Positions 8,985-16,247 of a stretch of DNA of 64,000 nt are shown here, piece by piece. This DNA is from Lachnospiraceae bacterium (GTDB taxonomy: Bacteria > Bacillota > Clostridia > Lachnospirales > Lachnospiraceae), in contig CAJTDB010000008.1 of the NCBI GenBank assembly GCA_910574965.1, positions 62,001-126,000 on the forward strand. Reading direction: 5' to 3'. The notes under the pieces are model-generated. The model was not told the origin of the DNA, searched no databases, and saw only the letters and a program-made list of their open reading frames with translations. The position numbers and the translations under genes were made by a program. The stretch's first letter is position 1, and each line of letters begins with the position of its first letter.

Positions 8985-9033
8985 AAAAAGGCCCCATTTC
9001 GATTATTATTTCTATAATATATGAATGAGGCCC
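8985..9033 (-). terminator. Terminator-like hairpin ending at the next start codon
   Basis: On the minus strand GGGCCTCATT (9024-9033) can pair with AATGGGGCC (about 8990-8998) across a 25-nt AT-rich loop. TTTTT follows and abuts the ATG at 8984. It probably ends the hslO-nadE transcript, but it also forms the whole leader of the following gene. Confidence 0.55.
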
Positions 9034-9069
9034 GCTTTAATTCCTTATTTTACCCTGTTTGTCCCTGCT

Positions 9070-10986
9070 CTATACAATATTTTCCAGACAATTTAGCCAG
9101 AGAGCAGCACTGGCATCGCTGGGCATCCGAAGGTCGCCCCTTGGGGACACCGCCACACTTCCCACTTTCGGTCCGTCCGGAAGACAGGAGCGCTTAAACT
9201 GCTGGGAGAAAAACCGGCGGTAGAAAGTTTTCAGCCACTTCAGGATCACTTCTTCGCTGTATTCTCCGGCAAAGGCCTGCTTTGCCAGATAATAGATCTT
9301 GTCCGGCGCAAAGCAGAACCGAAGCATATAATATAAATAAAAATCATGAAGCTCATAAGGTCCAACCAGATCTTCAGTCTTCTGAGCAATCACTCCGTCT
9401 TTCGGCGGCAGAAGCTCCGGACTTACCGGAGTGTCCAGAATGTCCAGAAGCACTGCCGACAGTTCCTCATCTTTGCAGGTGTCCGCGTAGTACCGAACCA
9501 GATGGCGCACCAGCGTCTTTGGCACTGATGCATTGACTCCGTACATGGACATATGGTCACCATTGTAGGTAGCCCAGCCAAGCGCCAGCTCCGACATATC
9601 CCCGGTACCCACCACCATGCCGCCGGTCTGATTGGCCACATCCATCAGCACCTGGGTCCGCTCTCTCGCCTGAGAATTTTCATAAGTTACATCATGAACA
9701 TCCGGATCTTGTCCGATGTTCTGAAAATGAACGGTTACGGCTTCTTTAATGTCTACTTCCTGAAGCACAGCTCCCAGCTTCCGAGTGAGCTCGCAGGCGT
9801 TCTGATAGGTGCGGTCTGTCGTGCCAAAGCAGGGCATGGTTACAGCCCGGATACAGCTTCTGGAAAGGCCCAGAAGATCAACAGCTCTGGCAGTCACCAG
9901 AAGAGCCAGCGTAGAATCCAGACCGCCGGAAATGCCGATGACCACGCTCTTACATTTTGTATGTTCCATCCTCTTTTTCAGCCCCATAGCCTGGATAGCC
10001 AGGATTTCCTCACATCGTTTCTCCCGTTCCTCTTTTGCTCCTGGAACAAAAGGCATCTTGTGGATCCGGCGGTCCAATGGTCCCTCAAAAGGCTTCATGT
10101 GGTAGGACACTGTCACGTAATCCGGTGCATCCGCTGCCACATCAAAGGTCGAGATTCGCCGGCGTTCTCCCACCAGACGTTCAATATCCAGCTCCGCATA
10201 GACGGTCTCATTTTGAAAACGCCGAGATTCTCCCAGTACCGTACCATTTTCACAGATCAGGTGATGCCCGCCGAACACCAGATCCGTAGAGGACTCTCCT
10301 TCTCCTGCACTGGCATAGATATAACCGCATGCCAGCCGTCCGGACTGAACCCGCAGAAGTTCCCGCCGGTAATCCTCCTTTCCGGTGATCTCATCGCTGG
10401 CCGACAGGTTTGCAATCACAGTGGCCCCATGGAGCGCATGTCCCGCACTGGGCTGCTTTGGCGCCCATACATCCTCACATATTTCCGCCGCTGCCAGAAG
10501 CCCCGGCATATCCTTGCAGACGAAGAGAATCTTTGTCCCGAAGGGAACTTTGCCTCCCTTCCAGTCAATAAACGCATATTCTTCCGGCGCTTTCGCAAAA
10601 TATCTTGCCTCGTAAAATTCACTGTAATTGGGAATGGAAGTTTTCGGAACCAGTCCTAACAGCCTTCCGTCTGAAAATGCCGCCGCTGTGTTGTACAACT
10701 TTCCCCGGACTTCTAACGGAAATCCCACGAAAAACAAACCATCCAGTCCTTTGCTGGCTTCCACGATCTCTTCCAGAGCCTCTTCTGTTTTTTGCAGCAA
10801 TAATTTCTGCAAAAACAGCTCTCCGCATGTATATCCGGTAATACATAGCTCCGGAAATACCAGAATCCGTGCTCCTTTTTCCCATGCTTCTTTCATAAGG
10901 CGGATGATCTCTTTCGCATTATATGCTGTATCCGCTACTTTGATTTTCGGCGACAGCGCCGCCGTTTTGACAAATCCGTACCGCAT
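9070..10986 (-). CDS. nadE: Glutamine-dependent NAD+ synthetase
   Basis: This 638-residue two-domain enzyme converts nicotinic acid adenine dinucleotide to NAD+ using ATP and ammonia released from glutamine. The N-terminal nitrilase-fold glutaminase (about 1-280) shows the catalytic Glu (VFPELCITGYTCGE), Lys (VPKTSIPNY) and Cys (AAEICEDVWAP). The synthetase domain (about 330-620) has the P-loop GISGGLDSTLALL and the motif GTGDMSELALGWATYNGD. The length is normal for the two-domain form. The start at 10986 lies 1 nt after the hslO stop, with AAGGAG inside the end of hslO, so the two genes form a tight operon. Confidence 0.97.
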   Translation of the reverse strand: MRYGFVKTAALSPKIKVADTAYNAKEIIRLMKEAWEKGARILVFPELCITGYTCGELFLQKLLLQKTEEALEEIVEASKGLDGLFFVGFPLEVRGKLYNTAAAFSDGRLLGLVPKTSIPNYSEFYEARYFAKAPEEYAFIDWKGGKVPFGTKILFVCKDMPGLLAAAEICEDVWAPKQPSAGHALHGATVIANLSASDEITGKEDYRRELLRVQSGRLACGYIYASAGEGESSTDLVFGGHHLICENGTVLGESRRFQNETVYAELDIERLVGERRRISTFDVAADAPDYVTVSYHMKPFEGPLDRRIHKMPFVPGAKEEREKRCEEILAIQAMGLKKRMEHTKCKSVVIGISGGLDSTLALLVTARAVDLLGLSRSCIRAVTMPCFGTTDRTYQNACELTRKLGAVLQEVDIKEAVTVHFQNIGQDPDVHDVTYENSQARERTQVLMDVANQTGGMVVGTGDMSELALGWATYNGDHMSMYGVNASVPKTLVRHLVRYYADTCKDEELSAVLLDILDTPVSPELLPPKDGVIAQKTEDLVGPYELHDFYLYYMLRFCFAPDKIYYLAKQAFAGEYSEEVILKWLKTFYRRFFSQQFKRSCLPDGPKVGSVAVSPRGDLRMPSDASAALWLNCLENIV

Positions 10987-10987
10987 T

Positions 10988-11869
10988 CTACTGTTTACTC
11001 CTTCTAATGATTTTCTTCAGATCTTCCACCGTAAATTCATATGCCGTATTGCAGAAATGGCATTTGACTTCGATGGGCTTTCCTTCCTGCACCATTTCAT
11101 TCAGGTCTTTTCTTCCGATGCTGACGATGGCTTTTTCTACCCGCTCTTTGCTGCAGTTGCAGGCAAAGGCAGCTTCTGTCTTCTCCAAAAATTCCACGTC
11201 AAATGCTCCAAGCAATTCCTGAAGAAGTCCTTCCGGCGTACATCCTCTGTCCAGATATTCCGTGACGGATTTCATTGCCGTAAGCCGTCCTTCCAGCCGG
11301 ACAATCACCTCTTCCGACGCATCCGGCATAAGCTGCAGAATAAATCCTCCTGCCTGCCTTACGGTATTGTCCCGGTTCATCAAGACGCCCAGACCTACCG
11401 ATGAAGGCGTCTGCTCGGAACTTGCAAAATAATAGGTCAAATCGTCCCCGATCTCTCCGGTTTTCAGCTCCGTCTGTCCTACGTAGGGTTCTTTCATTCC
11501 CAGGTCTTTGATCACACTCAAAACACCCAGATCCAGCGCCCTGCCTACATCCAGCTTTCCCTGCCCGCTGGGCGGCAGCATCACCTGGGGAACGTCCGCA
11601 AAGCCTTTGACATGCCCTTTGGAATCCGCGGTGACGGTCAGCCCCTTCACCGGCCCGCTGCACTTGATCTGAAGGGTCAGAAGATCTTCTTCTCCCTTCA
11701 TCATAACACCCATCATAGCTCCCGCACTCAGCAGGCGCCCCAGCGCCGCCGTCACCACCGGACTGGTATCATGCCGAAGCCTTGCAGTCTCCACGATCTC
11801 TCTTGAAGTGATGGCAAACGCCCGAATCTGGCCTTCGGCGGCAGTTGCCCTTATGATATAGTCTCCCAT
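10988..11869 (-). CDS. hslO: Redox-regulated chaperone Hsp33
   Basis: This 293-residue holdase chaperone is activated by oxidative unfolding. The zinc-binding switch is intact, with CNC near residue 236 and CHFC about 30 residues later, in the usual C-terminal position. The N-terminal substrate domain begins MGDYIIRATAAEGQIRAFA. I place the start at the ATG at 11869, which has AGGAG 9 nt upstream. Longer readings run through the palindromic repeat array and are artefacts. The gene is directly followed by nadE. The ribosome binding site lies immediately beside the repeat array, which may affect translation. Confidence 0.96.
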   Translation of the reverse strand: MGDYIIRATAAEGQIRAFAITSREIVETARLRHDTSPVVTAALGRLLSAGAMMGVMMKGEEDLLTLQIKCSGPVKGLTVTADSKGHVKGFADVPQVMLPPSGQGKLDVGRALDLGVLSVIKDLGMKEPYVGQTELKTGEIGDDLTYYFASSEQTPSSVGLGVLMNRDNTVRQAGGFILQLMPDASEEVIVRLEGRLTAMKSVTEYLDRGCTPEGLLQELLGAFDVEFLEKTEAAFACNCSKERVEKAIVSIGRKDLNEMVQEGKPIEVKCHFCNTAYEFTVEDLKKIIRRSKQ

Positions 11870-11888
11870 GTTTTTGTCTCCTATTAAA

Positions 11889-12202
11889 GTTCCGCATCTG
11901 TCCCGAAAACGCCCCTGTCCTGGAAGCATTTTTGCCTGCCTCCGGCATTCCAAAATCCTTCCGGGCATTTTCCGGACTGATGCTGTTTTGTTCCGCATCT
12001 GTCCCGAAAACGCCCCTGTTCTGGAAGCATTTTTGCCTGCCTCCGGCATTCTAAAATCCTTCCGGGCATTTTCCGGACTGATGCTGTTTTGTTCCGCATC
12101 TGTCCGGAAAATGCCCCTGTCCTGGAAGCATTTTTGCCTGCCTTTGGCATTCTAAAATCCTTCCGGGCGTTTTCCGGACTGATGCTGTTTTGTTCCGCAT
12201 CC
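11889..12202 (-). repeat. Three tandem 101-bp palindromic repeats
   Basis: Three near-identical units start at 11889, 11990 and 12091, with a 101-bp period, and the first bases of a fourth begin at 12192. Each unit is one long imperfect palindrome. The outer arms are GCATCTGTCCGGAAAATGCC and its near-perfect reverse complement, which runs into GATGCTGTTTTG; the inner arms are GGAAGCATTTTTGCC and GGCATTCTAAAATCCTTCC. The array fills the whole gap between the methyltransferase stop and the hslO ribosome binding site. The relatives at 14309-14410 and 62186-62392 have the same layout and orientation. Confidence 0.9.
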
Positions 12203-12203
12203 G

Positions 12204-12959
12204 TCACGGCAGTTCTCTTCTGCAGACCACGCAGATCCGCTCAGAGTCCTCCCGGACAGGTTCGCCGGTGTACGCATCGCAAACCTGCAGAAGCTTAAGC
12301 CCCGAACGCGCTACCAGCTCTTTTACTGTATCAAGAGGATAGGCTCTCTGATAATGCACTTCCTCATATTTTCTATAATAACCCGAATCTTCCCGAATGA
12401 AAAGCGTCAGTTCATATTCGTTGATCTTTTCTTCCTCATCATAGCTGTTTTCCCAGATAAAACTTCCCTCTTCCCGGTTCTCGGCAATGGTCTGCTCTCC
12501 TAAAAGCATCTGGTACTTATATTCCGTGTTCAAATCAAAGAGAAAAAGCCCTCCATAATCCAGATAATTTTCCGCCGCTGCAGTCAGTATATCCAGAAAC
12601 GCCTCTTCTTCCAGTACATAATTCATAGAATCGCAAACGCTGACAATCGCCCTTACCGTCCCATACAGCTCAAATTCTCTCATATCCTGGCACAGATACA
12701 GAATATCGTGCCCTGACTGCTCTTTTCTGTCCAATGCCCTCTCCAGCATCTCCTCCGACTGATCGATGCCGATCATGTCATACCCGGCCTCTGCCAGAAG
12801 CTCTGTCATCACGCCGGTCCCGCATGCCAGGTCCAGAACCAGGCCGTCCTCGATTCCGTGAGCCCTTAACATCTCCGCAATCCAGCGGCTCCACTCCTTG
12901 TATGGTACATCCTCCATAAACAAATCATAGACTTTTGCAAATCCTGTATAGCTGTCCAT
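12204..12959 (-). CDS. SAM-dependent methyltransferase (class I)
   Basis: This 251-residue protein has a Rossmann methyltransferase core: motif I VLDLACGTGVMTELLAEAG near residue 40, the acidic post-I residue in MIGIDQSEEML, and motif IV-like VRAIVSVCDSMNYVLEE. The C-terminal half is rich in acidic and aromatic residues (EYKYQMLLGE, YYRKYEEVHYQRAYP), as in small-molecule methyltransferases often found beside hslO in Clostridia. The substrate is unknown. The ATG at 12959 has AGGGAGGGG upstream; a longer reading from 13049 runs into the hairpin region. The protein ends just before the repeat array and is probably co-transcribed with hslO and nadE. Confidence 0.85.
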   Translation of the reverse strand: MDSYTGFAKVYDLFMEDVPYKEWSRWIAEMLRAHGIEDGLVLDLACGTGVMTELLAEAGYDMIGIDQSEEMLERALDRKEQSGHDILYLCQDMREFELYGTVRAIVSVCDSMNYVLEEEAFLDILTAAAENYLDYGGLFLFDLNTEYKYQMLLGEQTIAENREEGSFIWENSYDEEEKINEYELTLFIREDSGYYRKYEEVHYQRAYPLDTVKELVARSGLKLLQVCDAYTGEPVREDSERICVVCRRELP

Positions 12960-12985
12960 CCTGCTTCGCCCCTCCCTATAGCAAA

Positions 12986-13047
12986 GAGGGTGCCGCAAAG
13001 TACGGTCCCGCTCTCTAGGAGCCGGGCCGCTTTTGCGACACCCCCTC
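12986..13047 (-). repeat. Long GC-rich palindrome between the HPr-like gene and the methyltransferase
   Basis: On the minus strand GGGTGTCGCAAAAGCGG pairs imperfectly with CCGTACTTTGCGGCACCC around GGCTCctagaGAGC, giving a stem of about 25 bp. A short pyrimidine run (CTCTTTGCT) follows. It may terminate the uvrA-to-HPr transcript. Its sequence differs from the 101-bp family. Confidence 0.6.
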
Positions 13048-13075
13048 ATCTATCCTGTCATCTTGCTGTCACGTA

Positions 13076-13339
13076 TTATTCCGGCTTGCTGCTGCTCAGA
13101 TATTTCTCAATGTTCTCGATCGCATCCATTTCATCATTACCTTCTGCAGACACCACAACAGACTCTCCTGCCGACAGGCCAAGCGTCATCATGCCCATGA
13201 TGCTTTTGGCATTCACTCTCTTATCGCCGATCTCCACATATATGCTGCTGTCATACTGACTTGCCACCTGAACCAGCAATGCTGTTGGTCTGGCATCCAG
13301 TCCATCAGCAATCTGAATGGTGATTGGTTTTTTGATCAT
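13076..13339 (-). CDS. HPr-like (Crh-like) protein with Asp at the phospho-His site
   Basis: This 87-residue protein has the HPr fold from end to end. The regulatory serine segment is intact (VNAKSIMGMMTLGLS, Ser46 equivalent). The active-site histidine of GLHARPA is replaced: the sequence reads GLDARPTALLVQ. It therefore cannot carry phosphate from enzyme I in the normal way and is better compared with Bacillus Crh, where the same position is Gln. Crh acts in catabolite repression after HPr kinase phosphorylates its serine. The position directly after whiA matches the Bacillus rapZ-yvcK-whiA-crh order. The start at 13339 follows the whiA stop by 1 nt, with GAGGAGGAG inside whiA. Confidence 0.88.
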   Translation of the reverse strand: MIKKPITIQIADGLDARPTALLVQVASQYDSSIYVEIGDKRVNAKSIMGMMTLGLSAGESVVVSAEGNDEMDAIENIEKYLSSSKPE

Positions 13340-13340
13340 T

Positions 13341-14288
13341 TTACTCCTCCTCGCCCTTACGCAATTGTTCTGCAATAAGACTCAGCTTACGCAGACGATG
13401 ATTCACTCCGGATTTCCCAACCGGCGGAGACAGCATCTCTCCTAGCTCTTTTAAACTGGCATCCGGATTTTTGAGTCTCAGCCTGGCAATCTCCTCCAGA
13501 CCTTCTGAAAGTTCGTGCAGCCCCTTCCGGCTTTCGATATATCGGATATCTTCCGCCTGTCGGACTGACGCAGAGACCGTCTTATTCAGATTCGCAGTTT
13601 CACAGTTTACCTTTCGGTTCACAAAATTGCGCACCTCTTTTACGATCCGTACATTCTCCAGTTGCATGAGCGATATATGCGCCCCCATAAGCCCAAGCAA
13701 CTCTACAATCTGCGCACCTTCTTTTACATAGACCACATAATGTCTCTTGCGCAGTACGATTCTGGCATCAATCTCAAAGGACACGAGAAGTTCCTGAAGC
13801 TTAAGCGCTTTTTCCTCCGAAGAACATACAATCTCAAAATGATAGGACTTCTCCGGATCACTGACAGAACCGGCTGCAAGAAAAGCGCCCCGGATAAAAG
13901 CACGTCTGCAGCAGCTCTTTTTCAGCAACTGGCTATGTACGAACGGCATGCATTCCTGAATGTTTCCATCCGAATCTAACAGGCAGGTTTCCTTCAGAAG
14001 TCTTCTGGCTTCCCGGTCCTTTTGAACCACGACGGAATAAGAACGCATCTCCCCGCTTTTTCGAACGGCTGTCTCCGCTCTAATATTAAATGCTTTTCTC
14101 AATAATGTAAAGTATTTTCTTGCAACTGGAAGATTTTCCGTCTGTATTTTTACGCAAAAACGGTCATTTTCAGTGATGATTATCTTTCCGCATAGGTTTA
14201 AAATAGCAGCAGTTTCTGCCAGGCGACAATGCCGCCCGGCGGACACCGGACGGGAAAGCTCCTCTTTAATATCTCCTGAAAATGACAT
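13341..14288 (-). CDS. whiA: WhiA, LAGLIDADG-like DNA-binding regulator
   Basis: This 315-residue protein combines an N-terminal degenerate homing-endonuclease fold (about 1-200; DNA cleavage residues lost in the family) with a C-terminal helix-turn-helix (ASLKELGEMLSPPVGKSGVN near residue 285). WhiA affects cell division and chromosome segregation in Firmicutes and sporulation in actinomycetes. It sits in the conserved cluster murB-rapZ-whiA-HPr-like. The ATG at 14288 has GAGGAG 8 nt upstream, directly joined to the end of a single palindromic repeat. Confidence 0.95.
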   Translation of the reverse strand: MSFSGDIKEELSRPVSAGRHCRLAETAAILNLCGKIIITENDRFCVKIQTENLPVARKYFTLLRKAFNIRAETAVRKSGEMRSYSVVVQKDREARRLLKETCLLDSDGNIQECMPFVHSQLLKKSCCRRAFIRGAFLAAGSVSDPEKSYHFEIVCSSEEKALKLQELLVSFEIDARIVLRKRHYVVYVKEGAQIVELLGLMGAHISLMQLENVRIVKEVRNFVNRKVNCETANLNKTVSASVRQAEDIRYIESRKGLHELSEGLEEIARLRLKNPDASLKELGEMLSPPVGKSGVNHRLRKLSLIAEQLRKGEEE

Positions 14289-14308
14289 ATCGGTCTCCTC
14301 TTATTGAA

Positions 14309-14410
14309 GTACCGCATCCGCCGAAACCATGCCCCTGCATCCGGAAGGATGTTCCGACATCTCCATGTCGGAACATCCTTCCGGGCATGACTTCAGCAGA
14401 TGCTGTTTTG
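14309..14410 (-). repeat. Single 102-bp palindromic repeat between rapZ and whiA
   Basis: This is a member of the same family as the array at 11889. The outer arms are GCATCCGCCGAAACCATGCC and GGGCATGACTTCAGCAGATGC; the inner stem GGAAGGATGTTCCGACAT is perfectly complementary across a CTCC loop. One end (GTACCGC) touches the whiA ribosome binding site and the other (ATGCTGTTTTG) lies 14 bp from the rapZ stop. The inner arm differs from other copies yet remains perfectly paired, so the structure rather than the sequence appears conserved. Confidence 0.85.
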
Positions 14411-14424
14411 AAATTCTGCAGTTC

Positions 14425-15300
14425 TTATTTCCCTCTCGCGGCATCTTTGCCAATGTCCCGGTGGTCCAGTTTGATTCCATAATCATTCTGATCCTGCAGG
14501 CGCTCGTATAACTTGTTGGCCAGTGTGACCGAACGGTGCTTGCCGCCTGTGCACCCAATGGCAACTACCAACTGATTTTTTCCCTCAAGAACATAGTTTG
14601 GAACAAGAAAACGAATCATATCATCCAGCTTGTCCAGAAAAATATGCGCCATATCAAAGCCCATAACAAAATTCTGAATCTCTGCATCATTGCCGGTCAG
14701 ACGGCGCAGCTCCTCATAATAATAGGGATTCGGAAGAAAACGCACATCAAACACCAGATCCGCATCACTTGGAATCCCATACTTAAAGCCAAAGGAGAGC
14801 ACCGTAATCATCAGGTTTTTAAACTCCCGGTTCTGAACAAAGATCTTATCCAGTTCCTGCTTCAGCTCCCGCACCAGAAGCTGACTTGTATCAATAATGT
14901 AGTCTGCATGTTTCTTCAGAAACACCAGCCGTTCCCGCTCCAAAAGGATCCCCTGTTCAATCCGCCCGGACTCTGCCAGCGGATGCATCCTTCTCGTCTC
15001 TTTGTAGCGTTTCACCAAAATATCGTTGCCCGCATCCAGAAACAGAATCTCATAAGGGATTCCCTGAATAACCATGCGTTCTAAAATCTGCTCCATCTGT
15101 CCCAGAGCCTTGCCGCTTCGGATATCCAGCCCAATGGCTACTTTTGTGATCTCGCTGTTGCCCGATGCCGTCAGCTCCGCAAACTTGTCCACAAAAGGCA
15201 CCGGCAGATTATCCACGCAGAAATATCCCGCATCCTCTAGGATCTTCAGCGCCGTCGCCTTTCCCGCACCGGACATGCCGGTCACAATCACCAGTCTCAT
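14425..15300 (-). CDS. rapZ: RapZ/YvcJ nucleotide-binding protein
   Basis: This 291-residue protein has an N-terminal P-loop (GMSGAGKATALKILEDAGY) and a C-terminal RapZ domain containing GCTGGKHRSVTLANKLYE. In Gammaproteobacteria RapZ binds small RNAs controlling glucosamine-6-phosphate synthase. In Firmicutes YvcJ hydrolyses nucleotides and its role is less clear. The Walker A has Ala-Thr in place of the more usual Ser-Thr, and is still functional-looking. The start overlaps the murB stop by 4 bp, so the two genes are coupled. Confidence 0.95.
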   Translation of the reverse strand: MRLVIVTGMSGAGKATALKILEDAGYFCVDNLPVPFVDKFAELTASGNSEITKVAIGLDIRSGKALGQMEQILERMVIQGIPYEILFLDAGNDILVKRYKETRRMHPLAESGRIEQGILLERERLVFLKKHADYIIDTSQLLVRELKQELDKIFVQNREFKNLMITVLSFGFKYGIPSDADLVFDVRFLPNPYYYEELRRLTGNDAEIQNFVMGFDMAHIFLDKLDDMIRFLVPNYVLEGKNQLVVAIGCTGGKHRSVTLANKLYERLQDQNDYGIKLDHRDIGKDAARGK

Positions 15301-16232
15301 AACGGTTCCCCCCCAAAGCCCAGGAATTTCACCTCCGTCTGAAGGCGGATGCCGAAAGCCGCATACACCCGCTCCTGCACCTGCCGAATCAGCTCCGCAA
15401 TCTCAGATGCAGTGGCATTTCCCCGGTTGATGACAAAACCGCAGTGTTTTTCGGACACCTGGGCATCTCCGATCCGGAAGCCTCGAAGTCCCGCATCTTC
15501 TATAAGCTTTCCTGCAAAATATCCTTCCGGCCGTTTAAAGGTACTTCCGGCACTGGCGTATTCCAGAGGCTGCTTTCTCACTCTTTGTTCTTTTAATTCT
15601 TCCATCCTGGCCCGAATCTCTTCCGTCGTTCCCGGACAAAGCCGAAGCTCTGCCTCTAACACAATGCTTCCTTCCTCCGCAATCCGGCTTCGGCGGTATC
15701 CAAAGTCCATCTCTTCCTTTGTATATTCCCGGAGAGCACCATCTTTGGACAACACCTTCACACAGCACACGATGTCTTTCATCTCTCCGCCGTAGGCACC
15801 CGCGTTCATAACCAGCGCCCCTCCGACTGTCCCAGGGATTCCGGACGCAAACTCTAATCCTGCAAGTCCTTCCCGGCAGGCCATACTGGCTGCCCGTATC
15901 AGAAGCGCGCCCGCCTCTAAAATCATGAAATGACCGCTTATCCAAATGTGCGACATATTTTTAAACAGACGGATGATGACTCCGTTATACCCCGCATCAC
16001 TCACCAGAAGATTGCTTCCGTTTCCCATGACTGTAAAAGGCATTCCGGCCTTTGTACACGCACCTATCACCGCTGCCAGTTCCTTTGTATCTTTCGGCTC
16101 TGCCAGATAACGTGCCGGACCGCCCACCCGAAAGGTCGTATGGTCCTTCATGGGCTCCTCTGCCCATACATGTTCGGTTCCTACCAGTTTCTGCAAAATT
16201 TCCAACATTCCAGTTCCACCACTGCCCCGCAT
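15297..16232 (-). CDS. murB: UDP-N-acetylenolpyruvoylglucosamine reductase
   Basis: This 311-residue flavoenzyme catalyses the second committed step of peptidoglycan precursor synthesis (enolpyruvyl reduction with NADPH). FAD-binding motifs are visible: TFRVGGPARYL, GNGSNLLVSD and ASGIPGTVGGALVMNAGAYGG. The catalytic serine lies in YASAGSTFKRP and the final Glu in LQTEVKF, as expected for type II MurB. An ATG at 16208 would remove eight residues (MRGSGGTG); neither start has a strong ribosome binding site. The gene follows uvrA by 15 bp and overlaps rapZ. Confidence 0.95.
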   Translation of the reverse strand: MRGSGGTGMLEILQKLVGTEHVWAEEPMKDHTTFRVGGPARYLAEPKDTKELAAVIGACTKAGMPFTVMGNGSNLLVSDAGYNGVIIRLFKNMSHIWISGHFMILEAGALLIRAASMACREGLAGLEFASGIPGTVGGALVMNAGAYGGEMKDIVCCVKVLSKDGALREYTKEEMDFGYRRSRIAEEGSIVLEAELRLCPGTTEEIRARMEELKEQRVRKQPLEYASAGSTFKRPEGYFAGKLIEDAGLRGFRIGDAQVSEKHCGFVINRGNATASEIAELIRQVQERVYAAFGIRLQTEVKFLGFGGEPL

Positions 16233-16247
16233 TTCCTTATGATCTCT

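Noticed and set aside
9553-10659. 368-codon open frame opposite nadE
   Set aside because: Antisense to a clear NAD synthetase gene; the protein is low in family-like pattern and rich in Cys, His and Ser typical of shadow frames.
11889-12202. Possible CRISPR array
   Set aside because: The units are directly adjacent, about 101 bp each and nearly identical throughout; there are no unique spacers and no cas genes.
11884-12207. Open reading frames of about 95-107 codons inside the palindromic array, with repeated peptides
   Set aside because: They arise because the 101-bp units are read through repeatedly; no ribosome binding site, and the peptides merely mirror the DNA repeat.
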